Assembly: GCA_913030805.1 (NCBI GenBank)
Contig: CAJWDL010000002.1
Coordinates: forward strand, 62,001-126,000
Length of the DNA stretch: 64,000 nucleotides
Reading direction: 5' to 3'
From: an uncultured Candidatus Pelagibacter sp.
GTDB lineage: Bacteria > Pseudomonadota > Alphaproteobacteria > Pelagibacterales > Pelagibacteraceae
The position numbers were made by a program, and so were the translations under genes. The notes below the pieces were generated by a model, which saw nothing but the letters and a program-made list of their open reading frames with translations, was not told where the DNA came from and did not search any database. Within the stretch, counting starts at the first letter, position 1; each line of letters begins with the position of its first letter. Positions 1 to 9,768 of this stretch are shown here, one piece after another.

Positions 1-707
1 ACAACACCTATTTTTGAAGTTTTAATAAATCCTTTGGTTGTTTCTAAACCCTCAACAAGATCTCTTTTTCTTTTAATTCCTTTTACTTCACAATTTTGAA
101 TGATATCAACACCCATTGAATCGGCACCCCTAGCGTAACCCCATGCAACAGCATCGTGCCTGGCTGTTCCAGCTCTTTTTTGCAATGTACTGCCCATAAC
201 TGGATAACGAATATTTGGTGAGCAATTAATAATGGGGCAAAATTCTTTTACTTGCTTTGTATTTAGCCACTCACAATCAATACCATTTAATCTATTGGCA
301 TGAGTTCTTCTTTTTAATTCTCTAACATCATGTTGATTGTGAGCTAAATTCATAACACCTCTTTGACTAAACATGACGTTAAAATTTAATTCTTGTGATA
401 AACTTTCCCAAATTTTTAATGCATGATCATAAAGTCCAGCGCTAGCATCCCATAAATAATTTGATCTAATAATAGTCGTATTCCTGCCAGTATTTCCTCC
501 TCCAATCCATCCTTTTTCAACCACAGCTATATTTTTTAAATTATGTTCTTTTGCCAAATAATAAGCTGTGGCTAAACCATGTCCACCACCACCAACTATT
601 ACAACATCATATTTTTTTTTCAGCTCTGGATCTCTCCACGCTTTTTGCCAATTTTCATGATAATTAAAAGCATTTTTAATTAGTGAAAAAATTGAGTATT
701 TTAACAT
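1..707 (-). CDS. soxB: Sarcosine oxidase beta subunit-like FAD-dependent oxidoreductase (partial, runs off window start)
   Basis: Manual reverse translation gives [86 protein letters not shown]..., with the dinucleotide-binding GGGGHG and SoxB-like N-terminus. Not in the ORF track because it is open at the window edge. Confidence 0.85.
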   Translation of the reverse strand, partial: MLKYSIFSLIKNAFNYHENWQKAWRDPELKKKYDVVIVGGGGHGLATAYYLAKEHNLKNIAVVEKGWIGGGNTGRNTTIIRSNYLWDASAGLYDHALKIWESLSQELNFNVMFSQRGVMNLAHNQHDVRELKRRTHANRLNGIDCEWLNTKQVKEFCPIINCSPNIRYPVMGSTLQKRAGTARHDAVAWGYARGADSMGVDIIQNCEVKGIKRKRDLVEGLETTKGFIKTSKIGV

Positions 708-729
708 TATCGATTAATTTATATTTATT

Positions 730-1080
730 TTGGTTATAAACAACTATGAATTTTATTTAAAAATGGGAAATAATATCAATAAAAAAAATATAAATAAAAA
801 CGAATTTAAACATTTTTTATATAAATTAATCTCAATTTCGATAGCAATTGTAATAGTTTTTAATTTACTCTTCAATTTGATTTTTGCTGAAAGACTTGAG
901 AAACTTGATCTATTACTTTCCTTAAATGATAATAATGTTAGATCAAAATTTTCCAACAAAATAAGAAATGAGCTTAAAAAGGGACTTGAAAAAGATAATA
1001 TCTTTTATGAAGATGACAGAATTTTAATTTTTAAGCTATATAAAAAAATAGTTAATGAATTTAAAGATTTAGAGAAATAA
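730..1080 (+). CDS. Small single-TM hypothetical protein
   Basis: 116 aa ORF with one hydrophobic segment (LISISIAIVIVFNLLFNLIF). No family recognised. Confidence 0.5.
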   Translation: MVINNYEFYLKMGNNINKKNINKNEFKHFLYKLISISIAIVIVFNLLFNLIFAERLEKLDLLLSLNDNNVRSKFSNKIRNELKKGLEKDNIFYEDDRILIFKLYKKIVNEFKDLEK

Positions 1081-1096
1081 AATTTAAAATAAATTA

Positions 1097-2683
1097 ATGA
1101 GTAGCAAATTGTTTATTTTTAAAAAGATTTTACTTTTTCTAGTAATTTTTCTTGCAATAAAAAATGCTATTATATTAGGTATGTCCTGGGATGAACCTTG
1201 GCATTATAGAAATGGTATTGTTAGACTCAGGTATTTATTTTCTCTTGGTCAATATGAACATTATGACATTTGGTTTAATATAAAATATTATCCCGGATTA
1301 TATGATGTTATTAGTAGTTTTATTTCACAGATGTTCCCAAAGAAATTTTTTGTTGAGGTTCATCATTTAATTAATTTTATTTTTGGGATTTCAACAGTAT
1401 TTTGTTCATATAAAGTCACATCTAAATTATTTGATAAATTCATTGGAACAATACTTTTTATTCTAATCTTTACTAATCCAATTTTTTTTGGTCATATGTC
1501 TATCAACTCAAAAGATACAATCCTAGCATTCTGCTTCGTTTATACTTTATACTTTGCTTTGAAATATGTAGATAATTTTAAAATTGAAGAAAAAAGATCT
1601 CGTTATACATATCTGGTTGCTTTAGTTGTTGGATTGGGATCGGGCACCAGGGGAGCTTTTATAATTACACTATTACCAATTTTTGTTTTCGTAATTTATA
1701 AAATTTATTATTCAACATGGAAAAACGAAAGCAAAACAAAATTTTATGCAGACGTGCTTAAAATTGTATTCTTGGCATACTTATTAATGATTATAGCATG
1801 GCCCCAAACTCATCAAAATATTGCCTATTTGCCATTTATGCTTATTTGGGAGTCGTTAACCACAACTCCATTTGGTACAGATTGGGTTCTATTGAATGGA
1901 GAGTATTACCAAACTAGTGATACACCAAAAAACTATTTATTAATAAATTTTATTTACAAATTTCCTGAATTTATACTTTTATCAATACCTTTGTTTTTTA
2001 TATTATATAGAAAAATTTATTCATTCTTTTCAAACAAAGTTGTTAATTTTAAGGAAAATTTAATATTTATATTATTTATAATTTTTTATCCGATTACAAT
2101 AATTGTTCTTTTAGACACAAAATTAATAGATGGCTTGAGATATTTATTATACATTGTGCCATTCGTTTTAATTATTCCTTCTATTTTATTTTCTTATTTG
2201 CTACAAAATATAAATAAAACGATTTATAAAATTATTTTAATTCCAATTCTTATATTATTTATTTTTTACATTAATATTTTCTTTCGTTTAAATCCATATC
2301 AATATGTTTATTTAAATTCCTTCATAGGTAAATTTGAGAATTCACATACAAAATTTGAAAATGATTATTGGGGGTTGTCGCTTAAAGAGTTAATTAAAAA
2401 AATTAATAATAAAACTTTAAACGCAAATAAAAAAATTCCAAAAATAGCTTTTTGTGGATTTAATTATGATGTTGCTAAGCATTATCTAGATAAAAAAAAC
2501 ATAATTTATCAACATGTATACATGGATAAAGAATTTGATTATGTCATAGCTACAAATCGCCAAAATGTGAGAAAAACTAATGATAAATTTGTCCTAGAAA
2601 CATGTTTTGAAACATTTAATTTAAAGGAAGTTGCCTCGGTAGAAAGAAACGGTTTAAAGCTAGTAAAGCTTCTAAAAAAATAG
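1097..2683 (+). CDS. Multi-pass membrane glycosyltransferase, GT39/ArnT-like
   Basis: 528 aa, many TM segments; early luminal acidic motif MSWDEPWHYRNG typical of GT-C/PMT-like enzymes. Confidence 0.7.
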   Translation: MSSKLFIFKKILLFLVIFLAIKNAIILGMSWDEPWHYRNGIVRLRYLFSLGQYEHYDIWFNIKYYPGLYDVISSFISQMFPKKFFVEVHHLINFIFGISTVFCSYKVTSKLFDKFIGTILFILIFTNPIFFGHMSINSKDTILAFCFVYTLYFALKYVDNFKIEEKRSRYTYLVALVVGLGSGTRGAFIITLLPIFVFVIYKIYYSTWKNESKTKFYADVLKIVFLAYLLMIIAWPQTHQNIAYLPFMLIWESLTTTPFGTDWVLLNGEYYQTSDTPKNYLLINFIYKFPEFILLSIPLFFILYRKIYSFFSNKVVNFKENLIFILFIIFYPITIIVLLDTKLIDGLRYLLYIVPFVLIIPSILFSYLLQNINKTIYKIILIPILILFIFYINIFFRLNPYQYVYLNSFIGKFENSHTKFENDYWGLSLKELIKKINNKTLNANKKIPKIAFCGFNYDVAKHYLDKKNIIYQHVYMDKEFDYVIATNRQNVRKTNDKFVLETCFETFNLKEVASVERNGLKLVKLLKK

Positions 2684-2732
2684 ACTAAGTTACACTGGCA
2701 ATTTTTATGAGCTTTTAAAAATTGTACAAATT

Positions 2733-2772
2733 TTAGATCCCACATTCATAGGTTCGAATTCTATCGCTCCAG
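2733..2772 (+). repeat. tRNA 3' fragment (probable tRNA-Gln remnant)
   Basis: CATTCATAGGTTCGAATTCTATCGCTCCAG: 5-bp T stem (ATAGG/TCTAT), canonical TTCGAAT T-loop, then acceptor 3' strand CGCTCCA plus G. No matching 5' acceptor (TGGAGCG) or D/anticodon arms upstream. Confidence 0.65.
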
Positions 2773-2806
2773 TTATATTTTTCTTTGGTGAGCGATATTA
2801 TCTTAA

Positions 2807-3556
2807 TTATCTAAATGTTACTTTTTTTTGCTTAAACAAGTGTCTGAATTTTATTCTTAAAACGTTTAAGAAAAAGGAAAGGCTAGTTCTAATAAGTTTT
2901 ACCCCAGTTACTTCGCATTCTATCCAAAAGACAGGAACTTCCACGATCTTCATTTTTAAACTTTGCGCTAGAAACAACATCTCTGTTTCAAAGAAAAATA
3001 TTTGATTTGAGATATCAGAAGACAATCGCAGAAATGCATTTTTATGAATCGCTTTGAAACCACATTGAACGTCTTTAATTGGCAATCTTAAGAACATGTT
3101 TATCAAGAAAATATGGTATATCCTGGACAAAACATATCTTCGCAAAGATCTTTTTATCTTTGATGTTGTTAAATATCTTGAACCTACTGCGATGTCCGCG
3201 CCTTTTCTAATTTCATCTATTAACGAATTAAAAGATTTCAATGAAGTAGAAAGATCGATATCCATATAAGCAAGTATATCAGCAGAACTATTTCTCCATG
3301 CGTTTAGTACACCATAACCTTTGCCTTGATTTTTTATATATATACATGAAACAGAATCGTTTTTTCGACAGATTGATTTAGCTTTTTCAATAATTTTCTC
3401 TGGCTTGGGTCCGTTTACAGAAATGATTATCTTGAATAAATATGAATCCTGGTTTTTTTTTACATGCTTCAAAACCTCAATTATAGAATCTTCCAGAATA
3501 TCTATGTTGTCATAATAAACGGGAAAAACTATATCAACTTTCCATCTCTTTTTCAT
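2807..3556 (-). CDS. Family 2 glycosyltransferase (dolichyl-phosphate mannosyltransferase-like)
   Basis: 249 aa; VDIVFPVYYDNIDILEDSI..., AYMDIDLSTS, VGSRYL, DVQCGFKAI motifs. Confidence 0.8.
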   Translation of the reverse strand: MKKRWKVDIVFPVYYDNIDILEDSIIEVLKHVKKNQDSYLFKIIISVNGPKPEKIIEKAKSICRKNDSVSCIYIKNQGKGYGVLNAWRNSSADILAYMDIDLSTSLKSFNSLIDEIRKGADIAVGSRYLTTSKIKRSLRRYVLSRIYHIFLINMFLRLPIKDVQCGFKAIHKNAFLRLSSDISNQIFFFETEMLFLAQSLKMKIVEVPVFWIECEVTGVKLIRTSLSFFLNVLRIKFRHLFKQKKVTFR

Positions 3557-4422
3557 TTTGCAATTCGGTATATTCCTTCTTTCGGATCAGAGAATTTCAA
3601 TCGGAATATTTTCTCTGTCTCATCCATAGAATACACTCTATTAATTTTTAAGTTATCTATTTGAGATTTTTGAAGAAAGCGTAGTTTAAGTAGGGCAAGG
3701 AATTTTGCTATTATATAGCCTATTGCAAAAGGCATACGAATGACCATTGTATTTTTTCCCAATGCCATTGAAATAACTTTGATGATTTCTCTATATTCCA
3801 AAGAATTTTGTCCAGCAATTAAATGAATTCCCGAGATATTGTGTAGCAATCCCGAATCTATACATTTTACGACATCCTCCACAGAGACTGGTTGAATCAA
3901 TTGTTTTCCATTTCCTACAATAGGTACAATGGGTATGCGCTTAATCAGGGCTATTAAAAAACCTATATCTGATTTATTTTTTTTGCCATAAATTACTGTT
4001 GGTCTAAGGATGAGATGATTATTATGAATAGCTACCTCTTTTTCTGCCTTTTTTTTAGATTTTGTATAGCAATCTTCCCCAGGTAATTGAACAGATTCAC
4101 TGCTTATATAAATAAACTTTTGTACCTTATATAAAAGAGCGGCCTCAACTAATTTTTTTGTGAAATCTACATTTATTCTGAATATGTCAGGATGATTTGA
4201 AGATTTAATAGATAAGATATGAATTATAGCAAAAATGTTATTAAACATACTTTTATTGAAAATAGGATTTAAAAAGTCTACCTCACAATATTTAATGTTT
4301 GAATGCTTGGTGCGTTTCGAATTTGGACGTACCAGGCAATTAATATAATAAGATTTCTTAAATTCCTGAATAAAATGATTTCCAAGGAAACTATTTACAC
4401 CTGTTATGATTATGTTGTGCAT
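3553..4422 (-). CDS. NAD-dependent epimerase/dehydratase (extended SDR)
   Basis: 289 aa; N-terminal IITGVNSFLGNHF, YTKSKKKAE catalytic region, LRPTVIYG. Confidence 0.8.
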   Translation of the reverse strand: MHNIIITGVNSFLGNHFIQEFKKSYYINCLVRPNSKRTKHSNIKYCEVDFLNPIFNKSMFNNIFAIIHILSIKSSNHPDIFRINVDFTKKLVEAALLYKVQKFIYISSESVQLPGEDCYTKSKKKAEKEVAIHNNHLILRPTVIYGKKNKSDIGFLIALIKRIPIVPIVGNGKQLIQPVSVEDVVKCIDSGLLHNISGIHLIAGQNSLEYREIIKVISMALGKNTMVIRMPFAIGYIIAKFLALLKLRFLQKSQIDNLKINRVYSMDETEKIFRLKFSDPKEGIYRIAK

Positions 4423-4576
4423 AAAATTTCTAATTCACTATGATTAAGTATATTATATAGTGATCTTTATCAGCTTTAAATTTATCAAAAATATCTAATG
4501 AATTTTCATACAAAATTGTAGAAAAATACTATATAAATATTGAATATTAAATTTTTTCCAGTTAAACATTTATTAA

Positions 4577-4670
4577 GGAAGCGTGGGTGAGCCTGGTTTA
4601 AACCAACGGGTTGCTAACTCGTCGTAGAGGGAAACTTCTACCATCCGTTCAAATCGGATCGCTTCCGCCA
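4577..4670 (+). tRNA. tRNA-Ser (GCU anticodon)
   Basis: GGAAGCG/CGCTTCC acceptor, long class II variable arm, anticodon loop TTGCTAA, T-arm GTTCAAATC, encoded GCCA end. Confidence 0.93.
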
Positions 4671-4706
4671 ATAGTAAAATTATATATAAAATAGAAAAAC
4701 ATACAT

Positions 4707-5423
4707 ATGGAAAATAAGAAATTTTTTAAAACCAAAATATTTTGTGATACAGCAGATATTAAAATAATTAAAAAATTTAATAAAAATTCCTTGGTCAACG
4801 GATTTACTACTAATCCCACTTTGATGAGATTTTCAGGTGCAAAGAATTACAAAACTTATTCTAAAAAATTACTAAAAATCTGTAAAAAAAAACCTATCTC
4901 ACTAGAAGTTATCGCTGATAATTTTGAAGAGATAGAAAAACAGGCATATGAAATAAAATCATGGGGAAATAATGTTTATGTGAAAATTCCTGTTACTAAT
5001 TCTAAAGGAAATTTTTCTGGTAAAATTATTAAAAAATTGAGTGATAAAGGTTTAAAACTCAACATTACTGCTGTGTACACTACAAATCAAGTTAAAAAAG
5101 TAGTTAAATGTTTAAATAAAAATTCTTATTCAATAATATCAATTTTTTCTGGAAGAATGGCCGATGTAGGAAAAGATCCGGTTCCAATAATTCAAAAGAG
5201 TGTAAAATTTACAAAAAAAATTAAAAAAATCAAAATATTATGGGCAAGCACAAGAGAAGCGTATAATTATATGCAAGCAAATAATTGTAAATGCGAAATC
5301 ATTACAATGCCACCCAAAATAATTGAAAAAATTTCTAAGTTTGGAAAATCATTTAGAGAGTTAACACTAGATACGGTAAAAACTTTTTATAAGGATGCAT
5401 CAGAGGCAAATTTTAAAATATAA
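4707..5423 (+). CDS. Transaldolase / fructose-6-phosphate aldolase family
   Basis: 238 aa; FCDTADIKIIKKF...LVNGFTTNPTLM, SLEVIAD, VYVKIPVT, NITAVYT. Confidence 0.85.
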   Translation: MENKKFFKTKIFCDTADIKIIKKFNKNSLVNGFTTNPTLMRFSGAKNYKTYSKKLLKICKKKPISLEVIADNFEEIEKQAYEIKSWGNNVYVKIPVTNSKGNFSGKIIKKLSDKGLKLNITAVYTTNQVKKVVKCLNKNSYSIISIFSGRMADVGKDPVPIIQKSVKFTKKIKKIKILWASTREAYNYMQANNCKCEIITMPPKIIEKISKFGKSFRELTLDTVKTFYKDASEANFKI

Positions 5424-5436
5424 AGCAGAATCCATT

Positions 5437-7833
5437 TTAATAATGAGGTTTATCAACGAAATAATTTCGGATCTTAATAGGTTTTTTTCGCAACATATAT
5501 TTATAAACATTAACGTTTTCAAGTACTCTCTGTACATAATTTCGCGTTTCTCTAAACTTGATTAACTCAATCCAATCCACGTAATCTATTTCTCTTTTTT
5601 GGGGATTACCGTTAATTTTATTCCAGTAAGCAACTCTTTTTGGTCCAGCATTATATGCGGCGATTGAAAAAGGATAAGAGCCTTCGTATTGTTCAAGAAG
5701 TTCAGCAATATAGTATGAACCCAATTTAATATTATAATTAGGATCTGAAGTTAGTTTTTTTTTGCTATAAGAAAGTCTAGCGCGTTTAGCTACTAGCCTT
5801 GCCGTATATGTCATTATTTGCATTATGCCTTTAGCACCAGCGTAACTATTCGCCCGTGCATCAAACTCACTTTCTTGCCTAATAATTGCTAAAATAAGTT
5901 CCGGAGAAGGCATTCTTTTGTTATTAATTTTTAAAGGGACATCAATAATTGGAAAGTTTATGGTATTATGAAATCTTTTTTCATAAGAGGCCTGTTTAGC
6001 AATCTGTATTGCAAAATCATATCTTCCAATACTAACTGCTAAATCTCCCGCTAAAATTTCGCTACTTTGATTAATATTGCTAGTTGCCAAATGTTTAAGA
6101 ATATCTTTAGCATACTTAGTTTTATTTATTTCATGAAGTAAAACTACTAATTTTGTTAACTCATTTTCGGCAAATACTTTTTTTTCAATATCACCTGGTC
6201 GCATCATTTCTTTATTTAAATAAAAATCTTTGTTGGGGTAAATTTTTATAAATGCCAGTTGACCGTAATAAGTGGTTAAGTATTTAGAAGCTTCTTCAAA
6301 CCATTTTTCTGAGCTTTCTATGTCATTTAATTTTTCATATGATCTGCCAAGCCAATAAGCTCCCCTTGATAGACTTATGGGATAACCCACATTTTCAAAA
6401 AAATTATGAAAATGTTGGGTTGCCAATATAGGATCATCTAAAAAACTCAATGCAATCCATCCGGACATCCATTCTGCTTCAGCATATTCAGGACCATTTT
6501 TCATTGAATGATTGCTGGCAATTTTGTAAGCAATTGCATATTTTTTTTTATAAATTAAAGTTCTTGATATAATTTCTCTTTCAAACCACCATTTATCGGG
6601 TCTTACTAAAAACTTTGGATCGTTTTTAATTTTTAGTAATATTTCCAAAGAAGAGTCAACACGGCCTCTCTTTCTTCTCCACTTTAGCCGATCGTATAGT
6701 AAACCTGGATCTTTTTTAAGTTTACTAGGCACTTTACTAATAGCGTTATCTACACCATAAGATTTGCTCATTAGTAATAATCTTGCGTTATATAAAGCTT
6801 GATAATCTTTTGGCAAGTATCTGAGCATTCTTTTTAAATCCCAATATTTATTTTCCCAAGCTAACCAATCTGCCCTTTTGATATGATCTTCGGTATTTAA
6901 ATATTTTTTTAATTTTTTTCTTAAATATTTAAGATCTCTTTTTGATAACTTGGCATTAATCCAACCATTTTTTATTAAAGGTATTCCTTTTTCACGATTG
7001 CCTTTTGATAAATAGCTTTGACCTAACATTAATTTTCCATATCCGCTGAAAGGGTCTTTTTCATCAAATAATTTTATTACCCTATTATCAGAAATTGTTT
7101 TTGTATTAATTTTATGTTCTGATAAATACCTGAGTCTGTTTATTCTTGGATAATTTGGATTTAGGTTAATAAAATTTATGTAATCATAGAAATTTGCTTG
7201 ATTATTGGATTCTAATAAGTAAAGCCATTTAACCAATCTATAAATTGATCTATTTTTAGCGTCACTTGCCAAGTTTATTGCCCTGGTCCATCTTTTTTTA
7301 TCTATTTCAGAAAATATCTTTTTAGCTAATTTAAAATCATTTTTAGAAAAATACTTAGATTTAATAGCAACCTTTCTTTTTTGCTCCTGATATGTAATTG
7401 GTTTTTTTCTAGGAATAATTAATTCTTTATCCTCAATTTTTGCAATAATTTTTACCTTCTCACTTTCTTTTCTTTTTTCCACAAATTTGGGCTTTTCTAT
7501 TATTTGATCTTCAGGTTTTTTTTTAGGTAATAAATATTTTGTTTTCTTAGCTTCCAACTTTATGAGATCGCTGTTTATTGGCTTAATTTTTGGTAGAAGC
7601 ATTTTTTTTAATAATCTTTCATCAATTTTAGGCTTGGAATCAATTTGAGAAATTTCTTCTTTTTGTAATTTATCGTCCTCAGGCTGAGTCTTTGGTAATA
7701 CTATTTCTTTTTTTGTAATTTCTTCAATTTTTGGCTCTGGTTTTGGAATAATTATTTCCTCAGCAAGCAAATTTTCTAATAAAAATAACGCAATTATAAA
7801 AATTATTAAATTATTTATCGAAAATTTGCTCAT
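5437..7833 (-). CDS. Soluble lytic murein transglycosylase (Slt family)
   Basis: 798 aa with signal peptide; C-terminal SLT domain ILAIIRQESEFDARANSYAGAKGIMQIM...AAYNAGP. Confidence 0.88.
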   Translation of the reverse strand: MSKFSINNLIIFIIALFLLENLLAEEIIIPKPEPKIEEITKKEIVLPKTQPEDDKLQKEEISQIDSKPKIDERLLKKMLLPKIKPINSDLIKLEAKKTKYLLPKKKPEDQIIEKPKFVEKRKESEKVKIIAKIEDKELIIPRKKPITYQEQKRKVAIKSKYFSKNDFKLAKKIFSEIDKKRWTRAINLASDAKNRSIYRLVKWLYLLESNNQANFYDYINFINLNPNYPRINRLRYLSEHKINTKTISDNRVIKLFDEKDPFSGYGKLMLGQSYLSKGNREKGIPLIKNGWINAKLSKRDLKYLRKKLKKYLNTEDHIKRADWLAWENKYWDLKRMLRYLPKDYQALYNARLLLMSKSYGVDNAISKVPSKLKKDPGLLYDRLKWRRKRGRVDSSLEILLKIKNDPKFLVRPDKWWFEREIISRTLIYKKKYAIAYKIASNHSMKNGPEYAEAEWMSGWIALSFLDDPILATQHFHNFFENVGYPISLSRGAYWLGRSYEKLNDIESSEKWFEEASKYLTTYYGQLAFIKIYPNKDFYLNKEMMRPGDIEKKVFAENELTKLVVLLHEINKTKYAKDILKHLATSNINQSSEILAGDLAVSIGRYDFAIQIAKQASYEKRFHNTINFPIIDVPLKINNKRMPSPELILAIIRQESEFDARANSYAGAKGIMQIMTYTARLVAKRARLSYSKKKLTSDPNYNIKLGSYYIAELLEQYEGSYPFSIAAYNAGPKRVAYWNKINGNPQKREIDYVDWIELIKFRETRNYVQRVLENVNVYKYMLRKKPIKIRNYFVDKPHY

Positions 7834-7878
7834 ATAAATTTAGATGATTTGATTCAGTAAATTATGTTATAAAGATTT

Positions 7879-8763
7879 ATGTTTAAAGGATCAATTGTAG
7901 CAATAATTACACCTTTCAAAAATGCTAAATTGGACGAAGATACCTATATATCTTTAATTCATTATCATCTTAAAAATGGCACCTCTGGTATCGTGCCAGC
8001 TGGAACAACAGGAGAGTCCCCAACTTTAAATCACGAAGAACATATTAGAGTGATTGAATTATGTGTAAGAGAGTGCAAAGGAAAGATCCCTGTGATTGCT
8101 GGCACTGGTTCAAATTCAACAAAAGAAGCAATATCGCTAACTAGATATGCAGAAAAAGTAGGAGCAAATGCTGCTTTAGTTGTAACACCCTATTATAACA
8201 AACCTACACAAGAAGGCTTGTATCATCATTATAAATCTATAAATGACGAAACTGATATCCCTATAATTATATACAACATACCATCAAGGTCAGCTGTTGA
8301 TATGTCGGTTGATACTATGGCAAGACTTTTTGAATTAAAAAATATTATCGGGGTAAAAGATGCAACTGCAAATTTAGAGCGCGTTAACGAACAAAAGAAA
8401 AAAATTGGAAATGATTTTATTCAACTTTCAGGAGAGGATGGCACAGCATTAGAATTTAATTTGAGAGGGGGAAAAGGGTGCATTTCAGTAACCGCAAATG
8501 TTGCGCCTAAACTTTGTTCAGAATTTCAAGAAGCATCTTTGGCTAAAAATAATAATAATCTTTTATCAAGAGCAAAGGAAATTAATGACCAATTAATGCC
8601 CCTTCATAAGTCTCTTTTTATCGAAAGCAATCCTAGTCCAGTTAAATATGCAGCAAATCTATTAAAACTTTGCTCAGACGAAGTTAGACTTCCTCTAGTA
8701 GGAGTGACTGCAGAAACAAAGGAAAAAGTTAAATCTGCAATGCAACAAGCAAATTTAATTTAA
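7879..8763 (+). CDS. dapA: 4-hydroxy-tetrahydrodipicolinate synthase
   Basis: 294 aa; GSIVAIITPFKN, GTTGESPTL, YYNKPTQEGLYHH, YNIPSRSAVDM. Confidence 0.96.
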   Translation: MFKGSIVAIITPFKNAKLDEDTYISLIHYHLKNGTSGIVPAGTTGESPTLNHEEHIRVIELCVRECKGKIPVIAGTGSNSTKEAISLTRYAEKVGANAALVVTPYYNKPTQEGLYHHYKSINDETDIPIIIYNIPSRSAVDMSVDTMARLFELKNIIGVKDATANLERVNEQKKKIGNDFIQLSGEDGTALEFNLRGGKGCISVTANVAPKLCSEFQEASLAKNNNNLLSRAKEINDQLMPLHKSLFIESNPSPVKYAANLLKLCSDEVRLPLVGVTAETKEKVKSAMQQANLI

Positions 8764-8766
8764 TTC

Positions 8767-9237
8767 ATGAGGGATAAAACCAATAAAGGTTTAAAAGTTA
8801 TTTGTTTAAATAGAAAAGCAAGGTTTAATTATTTTATTAATGAAGTTTTAGAGGCAGGGATTGTCTTAAAAGGATCTGAGGTTAAATCAATAAGAAAAGG
8901 CAAAGTTAATATATCAGATTCATATGCAGTAGACAAAGGAGGGGAGATTATTTTAATTAATTCTCACATCTCTTCATATAAAGAATCTAGCTACAATGAT
9001 CATCGTCCAACCAATGATAGAAAGCTTTTATTAAATAAAAGAGAAATAAATAAATTAATTGGAAAAATTAATAGGGAAGGCTTTACAATTGTTCCTACAA
9101 AAATGTATTTTAAAAGTGGAAAAGTAAAAATTGAAATTGCAATTGCAAAGGGTAAAAAGCACTATGATAAAAGACAAGTTAAAAAACAGAGAGATTGGAA
9201 TAGAGAGAGATCTAGATTTTTTAGAAAAACAAGTTGA
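8767..9237 (+). CDS. smpB: SsrA-binding protein SmpB
   Basis: 156 aa; [24 protein letters not shown]-terminal [23 protein letters not shown]. Confidence 0.96.
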   Translation: MRDKTNKGLKVICLNRKARFNYFINEVLEAGIVLKGSEVKSIRKGKVNISDSYAVDKGGEIILINSHISSYKESSYNDHRPTNDRKLLLNKREINKLIGKINREGFTIVPTKMYFKSGKVKIEIAIAKGKKHYDKRQVKKQRDWNRERSRFFRKTS

Positions 9238-9243
9238 TTTAAA

Positions 9244-9756
9244 ATGATTTTTCTTGGATTGGGATCAAATTTACCATCCAAATATGGAGATAAATTTGCA
9301 AATATAAATCTGGCAATTTCTTTTCTTAAAGCTTGTGGAATCAAGGTAATTAAAAGATCTAGTTTTTACAAAACTCCCTCTTACCCGGACAGAGAAAACC
9401 CAAAGTTTATTAATGTTGTTATTTTAGTTGAGACTAATTTGCCACCAGTTGATTTAATGTCAGTTCTAGTTTTTATAGAAGAAAAGTTAGAAAGAAAAAG
9501 ATTTAAAAAAAACGATCCAAGGTCATGTGACATTGATATCATTGATTATAATAACCAAATATTGAATCTAAAATACAATAATTCTGATCTTACGTTACCA
9601 CACAAAGAACTCACATCAAGAAATTTTGTTTTATTCCCTTTGCAAGAAATATCACCAAAATGGAAACATCCCAAAACAAAAGAGACTATTAATTATTTAA
9701 TACAAAAACTTAATGAGGAAGATAAGAACTCTATATTAAAGATGAATAAAAATTGA
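9244..9756 (+). CDS. folK: 2-amino-4-hydroxy-6-hydroxymethyldihydropteridine diphosphokinase
   Basis: 170 aa; FLGLGSNLPSK, SSFYKTPSY, RSCDIDIIDY, LPHKEL. Confidence 0.93.
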   Translation: MIFLGLGSNLPSKYGDKFANINLAISFLKACGIKVIKRSSFYKTPSYPDRENPKFINVVILVETNLPPVDLMSVLVFIEEKLERKRFKKNDPRSCDIDIIDYNNQILNLKYNNSDLTLPHKELTSRNFVLFPLQEISPKWKHPKTKETINYLIQKLNEEDKNSILKMNKN

Positions 9757-9768
9757 TATAATAATAAA

